64,000 nucleotides of DNA, from NCBI RefSeq assembly GCF_028198165.1, contig NZ_CP116339.1, forward strand, positions 2,301,001 to 2,365,000, given 5' to 3'. The DNA is from Pseudoxanthomonas sp. JBR18 (GTDB lineage Bacteria; Pseudomonadota; Gammaproteobacteria; Xanthomonadales; Xanthomonadaceae). The translations under genes and the position numbers were made by a program. Below, piece by piece: positions 54,496 to 64,000 of this stretch. The number at the start of each line of letters is the position of its first letter. Positions within the stretch are counted from its first letter, which is position 1. The notes beneath the pieces are model-generated. The model searched no databases. It was not told the DNA's origin and saw only the letters and a list, made by a program, of their open reading frames with translations.

Positions 54496-56016
54496 ATGGC
54501 TGAACGGTTTGATGTGCTGGTGGTGGGTGGCGGGATCAACGGCGCCGGGATTGCCCGCGACGCAGTGGGCCGTGGCCTGTCGGTGTGCCTGTGCGAGCGC
54601 GACGACCTGGCCTCCCACACCTCCAGCGCCAGCACCAAGCTGATTCACGGCGGCCTGCGCTATCTGGAGCAGTACGAGTTCCGTCTGGTCGGCAAGGCGC
54701 TGGCCGAACGCGAGGTGCTGTTGCGGCTGGCGCCGCACATCATCTGGCCGCTGCGTTTCGTCCTGCCGCACCAGCCGCACCTGCGTCCGGCCTGGATGAT
54801 CCGCATCGGCATGTTCCTCTACGACCACCTGGGCGGAAAGCGCACGCTGGAAGGTTCCAAGCGCCTGAACCTGCGCACCGACGTGGTCGGCCAACCGCTT
54901 CGCGATGAACTCACCACTGGCTTTGCCTATTCCGATGCCTGGGTGCAGGACGCCCGCATGGTGGTCCTCAACGCGATGGATGCCCAGGCCCGCGGCGCCA
55001 CTGTGCATGTGCGCACCAAGTGCGTCAGTGCGCGACGCCAGGCCGACCATTGGGTGGCCGAACTGGAGAACGCGCGGGGCGAGCGCATCACCGTGGAGGC
55101 GACCTCTCTGATCAATGCGGCCGGTCCCTGGGCCGTCAACTTCCTCGATGACGTGGCCACCGGGGTCAAGCACGAATATGCGCTGCGCCTGGTCAAGGGC
55201 AGCCACATCGTGGTGCCGAGGATGTTCGATCACGACCATGCCTACATCTTCCAGCAGCCCGACCGCCGCATCGTCTTCGCCATTCCCTACGAGCGCGACT
55301 TCACCCTGGTCGGCACCACCGACATGGAATACCACGCCGATCCCTCCCGACCGCAGATCAACCAGGACGAAGTGGATTACCTGTGCGAGGCGGCCAACCG
55401 CTACTTCAAGCAGTCCATCACCCCGGCCGACGTGGTGTGGACCTACAGCGGCGTGCGCCCACTGCTGGAGGACGAGGAGGACAACGCCTCGGAGGTCACC
55501 CGCGATTACCAGCTCGAGCTGGATGCCAAGGGGGCGCCGCTGCTGAGCGTGTTTGGCGGCAAGCTCACCACCTATCGCAAGCTCGCCGAGGAAGCGGTGG
55601 ACAAACTGGTCGACCAACTCGGCCGCAAGGCCCCGGCCTGGACGGCGCATGGGGCGCCGCTGCCTGGCGGCGAGATGGCGCCATTCGACGAACGCTTGGC
55701 CGGCGTGCGCGCTGCACGGCCCTGGCTGCCGAGCGACATGGCCTGGCGCCTGGTGCGCAACTACGGTGCGCGGGTCGAGGCGATCCTGGGCAAGGCGGCC
55801 AGCCTGGACGATCTGGGCGAACATTTCGGCGCCGACCTCTACCAGGCCGAGGTCGATTACCTGCGCGCAAACGAGTGGGTCGTGGAGGCCGAAGATCTGC
55901 TATGGCGACGCAGCAAGCTGGGATTGCGCCTGTCCCCAGGCCAGCAGCAGCGCCTGTCCGCCTACCTCTCCACGCAGGTCGCAACGCCTGCGGCCCCCGC
56001 GTTCGTCGCAGGCTGA
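54496..56016 (+). CDS. glpD: aerobic glycerol-3-phosphate dehydrogenase
   Basis: A 506-residue flavoprotein of the inner membrane that oxidises glycerol-3-phosphate to dihydroxyacetone phosphate, giving electrons to quinone. The N-terminal FAD-binding motif is DVLVVGGGINGAGIARDAVGRG, followed by LIHGGLRYLEQYEFRLV and the central AINAAGPW-like LINAAGPWAVNF, and the C-terminal domain. It has a GAGG ribosome site and is the first structural gene behind the TGTTCG repeats. Confidence 0.96.
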   Translation: MAERFDVLVVGGGINGAGIARDAVGRGLSVCLCERDDLASHTSSASTKLIHGGLRYLEQYEFRLVGKALAEREVLLRLAPHIIWPLRFVLPHQPHLRPAWMIRIGMFLYDHLGGKRTLEGSKRLNLRTDVVGQPLRDELTTGFAYSDAWVQDARMVVLNAMDAQARGATVHVRTKCVSARRQADHWVAELENARGERITVEATSLINAAGPWAVNFLDDVATGVKHEYALRLVKGSHIVVPRMFDHDHAYIFQQPDRRIVFAIPYERDFTLVGTTDMEYHADPSRPQINQDEVDYLCEAANRYFKQSITPADVVWTYSGVRPLLEDEEDNASEVTRDYQLELDAKGAPLLSVFGGKLTTYRKLAEEAVDKLVDQLGRKAPAWTAHGAPLPGGEMAPFDERLAGVRAARPWLPSDMAWRLVRNYGARVEAILGKAASLDDLGEHFGADLYQAEVDYLRANEWVVEAEDLLWRRSKLGLRLSPGQQQRLSAYLSTQVATPAAPAFVAG

Positions 56017-56046
56017 ACACGCGTAGCGCGACACCATGCATTCCAG

Positions 56047-56072
56047 CGCCTGGCCCCCGCCGGGCGGTTTTT
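56047..56072 (+). terminator. strong intrinsic terminator after glpD
   Basis: An 8-bp stem (CGCCTGGC and GCCGGGCG, one T-G wobble) with a four-base C loop, followed by G and TTTTT. It would stop transcription of glpD before glpF. Confidence 0.75.
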
Positions 56073-56199
56073 CAAGACGTCAACATCGGGAGGTCGATGA
56101 CATGTGGAGCAAGAGGAGGCGGGCACTGGGCCACGCCGTCATGGAGCCCGCGCCATACCGCGCGGATGTGTGGGATGACAGGCGCGCGGAGGTGCGGGC

Positions 56200-57018
56200 A
56201 TGAATCGCCAACTGCTCGGGGAGCTGATCTCCGAAGCCATCGCGGTGTTCATCATCATCGCCTTCGGCGATTCGGTCGCTGCGATGTACGTGCTGTACGA
56301 CCCCAACCCCTACGCGGGCGGCTACTGGGGCGTGTGTATCGCCTGGGGCCTGGCGGTCACCATCGCGATCTACGTGACCGGTTCGGTCTCCGGGACGCAC
56401 GCCAACCCGGCGGTGACCCTGGCCTTGGCGCTGTACCGCAAATTCTCCTGGAAGAAAGTGATCCCCTACTGTATCGCCCAGGTCATAGGCGGCCTGGTCG
56501 GTGCGGCGATCGTCTACGCGCTCTATGCGCCGGTGATCGACCACTACAACCAGGTCAACCAGCTGACCCGGGAAGCCGGAGGCGCGGCGGGTGTGTTCTT
56601 TACCGCGCCAGGCCTGGCGATCACCCCGATGCATGCACTGACCGACCAGATCATCCTGACCGCGTTCCTGATCTTCGGCATCTTCGCCATCACCGAGCAG
56701 TACAACGAGGCCGCGCCCACCGCCAATTCCGGTGCGCTGATGATCGGCCTGCTGGTGGCCACCATCGGCGCCTCGATGGGCTACCTGGAGGCCTGGGCGA
56801 TCAATCCGGCGCGTGATCTGGGCCCGCGCATCTTTGCCTGGTTCGCCGGGTGGGGTCCGTCGGCCTTCCCAGCCGCCGGCAATTACTGGTGGGTGCCCAT
56901 CGTGGGGCCGCTGATCGGTGGCGTCGTGGGTGGTGCTGCCTACCAGTGGCTGATCTACCCCTTCCTGCCCGCGCGCCAGCGTGCGCTGGAGGAGGCGGCG
57001 CAGCAGCGCCAGTCCTGA
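56200..57018 (+). CDS. glpF: glycerol uptake facilitator (aquaglyceroporin)
   Basis: A 272-residue six-helix channel of the MIP family. Both NPA boxes are present (GTHANPAVTLAL and AWAINPARDLGPR); the Asp after the second NPAR is typical of glycerol-conducting members. Next to glpK, glpD and glpR it imports glycerol for phosphorylation. It is in front of glpK by 81 bp and after a terminator from glpD. Confidence 0.94.
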   Translation: MNRQLLGELISEAIAVFIIIAFGDSVAAMYVLYDPNPYAGGYWGVCIAWGLAVTIAIYVTGSVSGTHANPAVTLALALYRKFSWKKVIPYCIAQVIGGLVGAAIVYALYAPVIDHYNQVNQLTREAGGAAGVFFTAPGLAITPMHALTDQIILTAFLIFGIFAITEQYNEAAPTANSGALMIGLLVATIGASMGYLEAWAINPARDLGPRIFAWFAGWGPSAFPAAGNYWWVPIVGPLIGGVVGGAAYQWLIYPFLPARQRALEEAAQQRQS

Positions 57019-58599
<1,581 letters not shown>

Positions 58600-58630
58600 G
58601 TCCGCGCTCGCGAGCCCCGCGGCACCTCGC

Positions 58631-58655
58631 AACGCCCGGCGCAATGCCGGGCGTT
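58631..58655. terminator. 10-bp hairpin between convergent glpK and glycosidase genes
   Basis: AACGCCCGGC and GCCGGGCGTT around a five-base GCAAT loop. It directly abuts the stop of the 1048-residue gene. No T-run beyond TT, so it is a moderate call. Confidence 0.6.
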
Positions 58656-61600
58656 CACCAGACGGCGACCAACGTTTGGAACGGGCGCGCCAACAGCACG
58701 CTCTGGGCGTCGAAGTCATGCACGAGCCGTCCATCGACACGCACCGTGGTCGGCTTCCGGCGGCTGGGCCAATAGACCTTCAGCGCGCTGTTCGCCTTCA
58801 ATCCCTGGCCCAGGGTGATCGTCAGGCGCTGGCCTTCCTGCCGCGCCTGCATCGCCAGCGTGCCGTAGGCGGTGGGCAGGCCGTCCACCTTCAAACCGGG
58901 GCCGGCGACCCACGATGGCGGCGTGCCAGGCAACAGCGACAACGCGTCGTCGCCTTCGAACATCAGCATGCCGAACAGGCTGCGTGCGTACTCGGCGCCG
59001 ATCCAGGTATGCGGCATGTCGCCCAGATAGATCGCGTGGCGCTTGTCCGAGTACACGACCTCGGCCAGCTCCTGCCAGGCGCGCGGTCGCCTGTCGCCGG
59101 TGACGTGGCCGAGCATGAACTCGGCATCGGCCGGGCGATCCAGGTGCACGAATGTCAGCACGTTGCGCATCTCGTAGGGCGTATAGGCGTACAGCGCATC
59201 GGGGGCGTCGCGTTTGCGTACCTCGGCCAGGTAGCGGTCGAAGGTGTTGGTCAGCGCCTGCATCGGCAGCACGTCCTGCGCGCCGGTCGGGTCCAGCGCG
59301 ATCGACACGCTCGTCGGGTCATTGCCGCCCTGGTCGGCGTCGGCGGGAACGGTATCGATGCCCTTCCACTGCATCGTCGCGCGGATCGATGCGGCCAGCG
59401 AGTCGTGCAGCAGCTTGTACTGCGCGCGCGCCCAGCTTGCCGTGGCGTGGTCGCCCCATTGTTCGGCCAGCCACGCGCCATCGTGCCAGCCGCGCAGCGC
59501 CCAGTAATTATCCCAGTAGCTATGGGTCGGCACCGAATAGCCTTCGTGGCTGATCGATGGCGCCAGGATGCCGGCGAAGCGCTCGGGATGAGGGCGATCG
59601 GACTGGTAGCCGGGCACCAACGTGCGTTCGCGCAGTTCCTGCAGGAACTTCAAGGCCCGGTTCACCTGCGGCTGATACTCGCGCACGGTCTGCGCACCGC
59701 CGTCCAGGCGTGCGATCTCGGCCACCAGCCACAGGTATTCGCCCTGCGCGTCGTATTCCAGGTCCGAGCCGAAGCCGTCGTTGACACTGCCATCGTCGTT
59801 GAGGAACGGCGACACCAGGCCGTTGTCGTGCACGGCGTGGGTGCTGTACCAGTGCAGATAATCGCGCGCCGTCTTCGCCATGCCCATGCGCAGCAGAACC
59901 ACCGCGGTGGCCGAGCCGTCGCGGATGAAGGAACGGTTGTAGTTGCGCGGCCCCGGCTGCATCGCCGGGCCGCTCTGGTTGAGCAGCATGTAGGCGGCCT
60001 GCGCGCGCAGCATGTCCACCAGCGAGGGATCGGGCAGCGACAGGCCGATCCTGCCCAGGCGCTGTTCCCACAGCGCGGCCAGCGCATCGGCGAGAGCGTC
60101 GAACTTCGCGCCGGCCTGGTCGTCGTTGCCGAGCAGCTCGCCCACGTCCAGCGCGGGCGCGGCGGGCCAGCGCGCGGCCTGCACCGTCTTCGCATCGATC
60201 ACCTCGTCGCCCAGCGCGAAGGCCAGCACGATGTCGCGCCGCGCGCCCGGCGCCAGGTGCACGCGATAGCCGAACAGCCCGGCGGCCAGGCCTTGCCGAT
60301 CGCTGGCCTGCTGCGCGTCAGGTGCGCGGCCCGCAGCCGCGAAGCGGGTGATCTCGTCTTCGCCATACGCGCCGAACGCCGCGACGCCGTGCAGATCCGG
60401 GGTGGTGGCGCTTTGGAACAGCAACCGTCCGTTCACGCGCATGCCCGCGCCATCGTCGATCGCGATGTCGCGGATCGGCGAGAGCCCGCCGTTCTGCCAC
60501 GGCGGGCTGACCTGTAGTGGTCGGGTCAGCAGCGACAGCGTGCCTTCGACCGGCGTGTTGCCGGTATTGGTCAGACGATGGCGCACCAGCACCACCGGTG
60601 CGCCGTCATGTTCAATCGCGATCGCGCTGCTGGTCAGCGTCAGCCCGGGCTGGGGCGACCATTGCACCTCGGGCATCGGCATCCAGCCGGCACGCAGGCG
60701 ATGGGTGATCGGCGTGTCCGCGTTCGCCGCGGCCGCCTTGCCGCTGGCGTCGCGCCACACCGGTTGCACCAGCGGCGCGCCCTTGAACGCCTCGAGATTG
60801 CCGTACTCGTCGAAGACCGCCTTCTGCCGCCCGGCCGGAATGCCAACCACCGTCCAATACACCTGCTGCATCTGCAGCGATGACGGAAACAGCGCCGCGT
60901 CCTTGCCGGTCGCGGCCAGCTGGTAGCGCTTCATCGGGGTCATCACCGCTTTGGGGCCGAGCACGCGCAGACGGGTGACGCTCGGAGGCTTCCCGTCGGC
61001 TGCGTGCGTGACCAGGCGCAAGGCAGTCACCGTGCGCGGCGCATCGCCGGCCAGGTAGGACGAGGCGCCGAAAGACTGCGGCTCACGCGCCAGGGGCGAC
61101 CACGCGCCGGACGCATCGCGGCTTTCCAGTGTGGCGCTGTCCGGCGCCTGGCCCCAGCCTACCTGCAAGCCAGCCACCTCTTGCGGCTGCGGGAACGCGA
61201 TCTCGACACCGCTGCCATCGCGCCCTCTCCGAAGCGGACGCGCCGGCCCGGTGCTCCACAACGCTGCGGCATCTCGCTTGTCCGCCAGGCCGACGATGCG
61301 CGGGGCCTGCGTGGCGCTAAGCGGCTGGAATTCGAAGATGCCCACGCCCCAGTCCGCCGTGCGTGCCGGCGCGGCCAGTCGCAGGTAGCGGGTGCGCACG
61401 GCCGGGAACAGCACGAACTCGGTGCCGCCCGGGCTGTCATCGGTGGTGTAGATCGTGCGCCAGGCGCGGCCGTCGTGCGAGGCCTGGATCAGGTACCGAT
61501 TGGCGTGGCTGGTGTCCCAGGCGATGCGCACGCCGCCGATGTCCGCGACGGCGCCAAGGTCCACCTGCAGCCAGTGCCCGGGCGAGAACGGTCCTCCCCA

Positions 61601-61801
61601 GCGCGTGGTCAGGTCGCCGTCGAAGGCATTGGCCGAGGCCAGCGCGGGCGTCTCGGTCGCCGAGCTGCTGGCCTGCCACTGACTGCGTGGCGGCAAATCA
61701 TCGGCGGCTGTCGTCGTCATGCCTGGCGCTGCGATGGCCAGCAGACCAACCAGGACGCCCCGGCGCAGCGCAAGCCGCACCCCCATTGCCTGCATCGCCA
61801 T
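58655..61801 (-). CDS. secreted discoidin (F5/8 type C) domain glycoside-hydrolase-like protein
   Basis: A 1048-residue exported protein. The signal peptide (VGLLAIAAPGMTTTAA) is followed by an F5/8 type C domain at about 35-160 (ANAFDGDLTTRWGGPFSPGHWLQVDLG) and a second beta-sandwich at about 165-280. A further beta-sandwich leads to an (alpha/alpha)6-barrel-like domain at about 560-980 (NYNRSFIRDGSATAVVLLRMGM, EGYSVPTHSYWDNYWALRGWHDG), as in GH families acting on alpha-linked sugars or rhamnosides. A small C-terminal beta domain ends it. Substrate not identifiable. It is convergent with glpK. Confidence 0.8.
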   Translation of the reverse strand: MAMQAMGVRLALRRGVLVGLLAIAAPGMTTTAADDLPPRSQWQASSSATETPALASANAFDGDLTTRWGGPFSPGHWLQVDLGAVADIGGVRIAWDTSHANRYLIQASHDGRAWRTIYTTDDSPGGTEFVLFPAVRTRYLRLAAPARTADWGVGIFEFQPLSATQAPRIVGLADKRDAAALWSTGPARPLRRGRDGSGVEIAFPQPQEVAGLQVGWGQAPDSATLESRDASGAWSPLAREPQSFGASSYLAGDAPRTVTALRLVTHAADGKPPSVTRLRVLGPKAVMTPMKRYQLAATGKDAALFPSSLQMQQVYWTVVGIPAGRQKAVFDEYGNLEAFKGAPLVQPVWRDASGKAAAANADTPITHRLRAGWMPMPEVQWSPQPGLTLTSSAIAIEHDGAPVVLVRHRLTNTGNTPVEGTLSLLTRPLQVSPPWQNGGLSPIRDIAIDDGAGMRVNGRLLFQSATTPDLHGVAAFGAYGEDEITRFAAAGRAPDAQQASDRQGLAAGLFGYRVHLAPGARRDIVLAFALGDEVIDAKTVQAARWPAAPALDVGELLGNDDQAGAKFDALADALAALWEQRLGRIGLSLPDPSLVDMLRAQAAYMLLNQSGPAMQPGPRNYNRSFIRDGSATAVVLLRMGMAKTARDYLHWYSTHAVHDNGLVSPFLNDDGSVNDGFGSDLEYDAQGEYLWLVAEIARLDGGAQTVREYQPQVNRALKFLQELRERTLVPGYQSDRPHPERFAGILAPSISHEGYSVPTHSYWDNYWALRGWHDGAWLAEQWGDHATASWARAQYKLLHDSLAASIRATMQWKGIDTVPADADQGGNDPTSVSIALDPTGAQDVLPMQALTNTFDRYLAEVRKRDAPDALYAYTPYEMRNVLTFVHLDRPADAEFMLGHVTGDRRPRAWQELAEVVYSDKRHAIYLGDMPHTWIGAEYARSLFGMLMFEGDDALSLLPGTPPSWVAGPGLKVDGLPTAYGTLAMQARQEGQRLTITLGQGLKANSALKVYWPSRRKPTTVRVDGRLVHDFDAQSVLLARPFQTLVAVW

Positions 61802-61985
61802 GACGCCCTCGCACGTCGCCTTGCCCGGACAGGATCGTGGCAGCGCCGCTGCCCGCCGGCGAGCGGCAGCGCAGCATGGTCATCGGGGGCTTTCCTGAAT
61901 GCTCTTCGCATGCGGTCGTGCCGCGTAACACAACCACATCAATTGACAGGACGGGGTTGCGCACAATGGCCGGTCACGCAACGCA

Positions 61986-63056
61986 ATGGTTTGGACCTTG
62001 GCGGCAGTCGTAAAAGTCGAATGGTGGGACGAGTCGCGCCTGCGCGTGCCCGCCGCGCTGATGAGTCTGGCGATCCTGGCGCTGATGGCCTTGGTCTTGC
62101 TGGACACGCCGATGGCCAGGCTGGCGTCCAGTCCTGAGGCCGTGCCGGCCCGCATGCGTCTGGAGTTCGTCGCTCGGCCCGCGTCTTCGGTCCCCGCGGT
62201 TCGCGCACCGGAGCGCCCGCAGTCGAAGACGCCTGTGTCTTCCCCGTCTTCTCGCGTGGCCGCTGCGGCCGAGCGTCCGGCGGCGCCGGCCAGGCCCCCC
62301 CTTCCTGCGCAACGCGCGCCAGCGACCGAGCCGCCAGCGGTGCGAACGCCCGCGCCGGCGCGCGCTGCGGCGCGGGACGATGCGCTGGCCCGTTCGCTCT
62401 ATACCCGCGATGGGCAGGCACGCCTCCCCCCCGGCGTGGCCGAGGCACCCGCGGGTGAGCCGGAGGGCAGTCCCCCGGGAATGGCCAACGCGCGCGATGC
62501 CGCCAAGGCCAAGCGGGTCCTGGAGCGCCCCAATCCGATCGACTACAAGGAAACACACTTCGAGAAGGACTGGGTCTCCAATGGCACGCTGGGTGACGTG
62601 GCCACCCAGAAGATCAATCGCGCGATCTCGGACATGTTCAAGAGCGATCGCAGCCAGGCGACGGCGCGGCCGCCGCCGGACACCCGCTTCAACCCCGCGC
62701 TGGCCCAGAACCGGGCGGACCTGGGCAGCGAAGCCACCGGTGACGCCTACAAGGCCGCACCGATCGCCTTCGAGAAAGCCCCGCAGCCACCGGGTGCGGC
62801 GGGCAAGGCCATCGGTGCGCAGCTGGCGACGCTGGAGCAGCGCGCGTCCGGCTGCAAGGACCCACGCCGCGACAAGTGGCTGGGCGATGTCCGCAGCAAC
62901 CTGCAGACCCTGGACCGCAACGAAACCGCGCTGACCCACGGCGCCGACGGGATGCGGGCCAAGTACCTGCTGCCACAGGCCATCGATGCCGCCTACGACC
63001 TGTCGCGTCGTGCCGTGTGGTACGCCAACAAGCAGCTCGACGCCTGCGTCCGATAG
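61986..63056 (+). CDS. hypothetical membrane-anchored Pro/Ala-rich protein
   Basis: A 356-residue protein. One N-terminal helix (PAALMSLAILALMALVLLD) anchors a long Pro/Ala/Arg-rich segment (about 50-140) and a helical C-terminal domain with DYKETHFEKDWVSNGTLGDV and two cysteines (ASGCKDPRRD, LDACVR). It resembles the TonB-like or divisome-anchored topology of a proline spacer crossing the periplasm, but I recognise no family. A TTGACA sequence at 61943 may be its -35, without a convincing -10. It lies divergent from the discoidin gene. Confidence 0.65.
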   Translation: MVWTLAAVVKVEWWDESRLRVPAALMSLAILALMALVLLDTPMARLASSPEAVPARMRLEFVARPASSVPAVRAPERPQSKTPVSSPSSRVAAAAERPAAPARPPLPAQRAPATEPPAVRTPAPARAAARDDALARSLYTRDGQARLPPGVAEAPAGEPEGSPPGMANARDAAKAKRVLERPNPIDYKETHFEKDWVSNGTLGDVATQKINRAISDMFKSDRSQATARPPPDTRFNPALAQNRADLGSEATGDAYKAAPIAFEKAPQPPGAAGKAIGAQLATLEQRASGCKDPRRDKWLGDVRSNLQTLDRNETALTHGADGMRAKYLLPQAIDAAYDLSRRAVWYANKQLDACVR

Positions 63057-63133
63057 GACGTGGCGCTTGGGCTGCACGCGGTGCGCACGGCGGGCCGGCT
63101 AGGTTGACCAGCCCCCTCCCGCCTGGCGTTGCC

Positions 63134-64000
63134 ATGACCTCCCGCTCCCGTGACGCCGACGATCCACCGGAACGCCGTCTCATCATCGATCCCACCGCCC
63201 ACGATGACGGCGGCGCCGAACTGACGGGCGAGGAAGAGGACGATGTCGAGGAAGCGAAGCCGCCGCGCGTGGCTTTGCTGCACGAGATCATCCGTCGCCA
63301 GGGCCAGGAGGAACTGGACCGCAACCTGGCCGCGTTGGCCTGGTCCTCGTTGGCGGCCGGCCTGAGCATGGGCTTCTCGATGCTCGCCCGCGGCGTGCTG
63401 CACGCCCAGCTGCAGGGGCTGCCGGGGGCGTTTCTCATCGAGTGCCTCGGCTATACCTTCGGCTTCCTGGCGGTGATCCTGGCGCGCCAGCAGCTGTTCA
63501 CCGAAAACACCCTGACCGCCGTGCTGCCACTGATGTCCAAACCCAGCCTGCACCAGCTGGGACGGCTGATGCGTCTGTGGTCGGTGGTGTTCGCCGGCAA
63601 TATCGTCGGCGTGGCGGTCTTTGCCTGGGGGCTGCTGCATCTGCAGCAGTTCGACGCGCCCACCCATGCGGCCTTCCGCGCGATGGGCGAGGAAGTCCTG
63701 CACAACACGCCGTGGCAGATGCTGACCAAGGGCATGCTCGCCGGCTGGGTGATCGCGATGATGGTGTGGATGCTGGCGGGGATCGAGCAGTCGCGCGTGT
63801 CGGTGATCCTGATCAGCACCTACGTGATCGCCATCGGCGGTTTCACCCACATCATCGTCGGCTCTGCCGAAGTGCTCTACCTGGTGTTCGACGGGCATGC
63901 CAGCGTGGGGGACTACGTCCTCCATTTCGCCTTGCCGACCCTGGCCGGCAACATCATCGGCGGCAGTGGCATCTTCGCCTTGATCAGCCACGCCCAGGTC
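63134..64000 (+). CDS. formate/nitrite transporter family protein, partial (3' end outside window)
   Basis: 289 codons are visible; the reading frame runs off the right edge. After an acidic, soluble N-terminus (about 50 residues) there are FNT helices: ALAWSSLAAGLSMGFSMLARG, FGFLAVILARQQLFTENTLTA, the glycine-rich WSVVFAGNIVGVAVFAWG, and IIVGSAEVLYLVFDG. The acidic head is typical of the YfdC-like branch rather than FocA or NirC. Substrate not determined. The ATG at 63134 has no strong ribosome site. Confidence 0.85.
   Translation, partial: MTSRSRDADDPPERRLIIDPTAHDDGGAELTGEEEDDVEEAKPPRVALLHEIIRRQGQEELDRNLAALAWSSLAAGLSMGFSMLARGVLHAQLQGLPGAFLIECLGYTFGFLAVILARQQLFTENTLTAVLPLMSKPSLHQLGRLMRLWSVVFAGNIVGVAVFAWGLLHLQQFDAPTHAAFRAMGEEVLHNTPWQMLTKGMLAGWVIAMMVWMLAGIEQSRVSVILISTYVIAIGGFTHIIVGSAEVLYLVFDGHASVGDYVLHFALPTLAGNIIGGSGIFALISHAQV

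Noticed and set aside
61943..61970. TTGACA as a full sigma-70 promoter of the Pro/Ala-rich protein
   Set aside because: No -10 hexamer of acceptable match occurs at 16-18 bp spacing; kept only as a remark in the gene entry.

Overview
This 64 kb window is GC-rich chromosomal DNA from a gammaproteobacterium, most likely of the Xanthomonadaceae/Lysobacteraceae (Xanthomonas, Stenotrophomonas, Pseudoxanthomonas or Lysobacter group). The strongest lineage clue is a protein at 19.5-21.0 kb whose C-terminus looks like XVIPCD, the secretion domain of antibacterial type IV secretion effectors known from that order. The many secreted hydrolases, the cyo quinol oxidase and the glpR-D-F-K set fit the same lifestyle. 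The genus is an inference. No rRNA, tRNA, CRISPR array, insertion sequence or prophage was recognised. Both window edges cut a gene: a succinate-semialdehyde dehydrogenase on the left (3' part missing) and a formate/nitrite-transporter-family protein on the right (3' part missing).

Layout. 0-5.8 kb: gabD-like dehydrogenase, small lipoproteins and secreted proteins, a GNAT acetyltransferase, an HPF/RaiA-type ribosome factor and an unknown two-helix membrane protein. 5.9-12.2 kb: FdhF/YdeP-type molybdopterin oxidoreductase downstream of a tight cyoABCD quinol oxidase operon. 12.5-18.4 kb: a permuted papain-like hydrolase, a divergent aldo/keto reductase and LysR pair, a penicillin/AHL acylase and an outer-membrane barrel. 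18.9-21.0 kb: an AT-richer island with a LprI-like lipoprotein followed by the XVIPCD effector, read here as an immunity-effector pair. 21.2-29.8 kb: gamma-glutamyltransferase, M61 peptidase, a YVTN beta-propeller with a DUF305 partner, a GH172 (DUF2961) secreted glycosidase and a PlsC-type acyltransferase. 29.9-31.9 kb: motAB with a candidate sigma-28 promoter. 32-42.1 kb: a cytochrome c/PQQ-type sugar dehydrogenase lipoprotein, LysR with doxX and pirin, a methyltransferase, a flavodoxin-fold quinone reductase with divergent LysR, a small cysteine protein, MscS and SulP. 42.1-43.6 kb: a six-cysteine exported peptide and a frameshifted alpha/beta hydrolase. 43.6-49.7 kb: RcnB-like protein, GH64 beta-1,3-glucanase with a CBM56-like module, lipoprotein trehalase, EamA exporter and an SPFH lipoprotein. 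49.8-53.4 kb: an exported ATP-dependent DNA ligase, TetR with divergent MBL hydrolase, and a glutaredoxin-MauE fusion. 53.4-58.6 kb: glpR, glpD, glpF and glpK. 58.7-64 kb: a 1048-residue secreted discoidin-type glycosidase, a Pro/Ala-rich anchored protein and the partial FNT protein.

How they fit together. The secreted GH64 glucanase, trehalase, GH172, the large discoidin glycosidase, acylase and peptidase suggest a saprophyte or microbial competitor feeding on fungal, plant or bacterial polymers. The XVIPCD effector pair and the acylase are consistent with contact-dependent killing and interference with neighbours. The cyo oxidase, the PQQ-type dehydrogenase and GlpD feed or drain the aerobic quinone pool. 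The most notable item is the LprI-like/XVIPCD pair. Secondary items are 10-bp-phased TGTTCG repeats in front of glpD, a perfect 16-bp TetR-type palindrome, a strong terminator separating glpD from glpFK, and the six-cysteine peptide. Many long open frames opposite real genes are artefacts of the high GC content and were left out.
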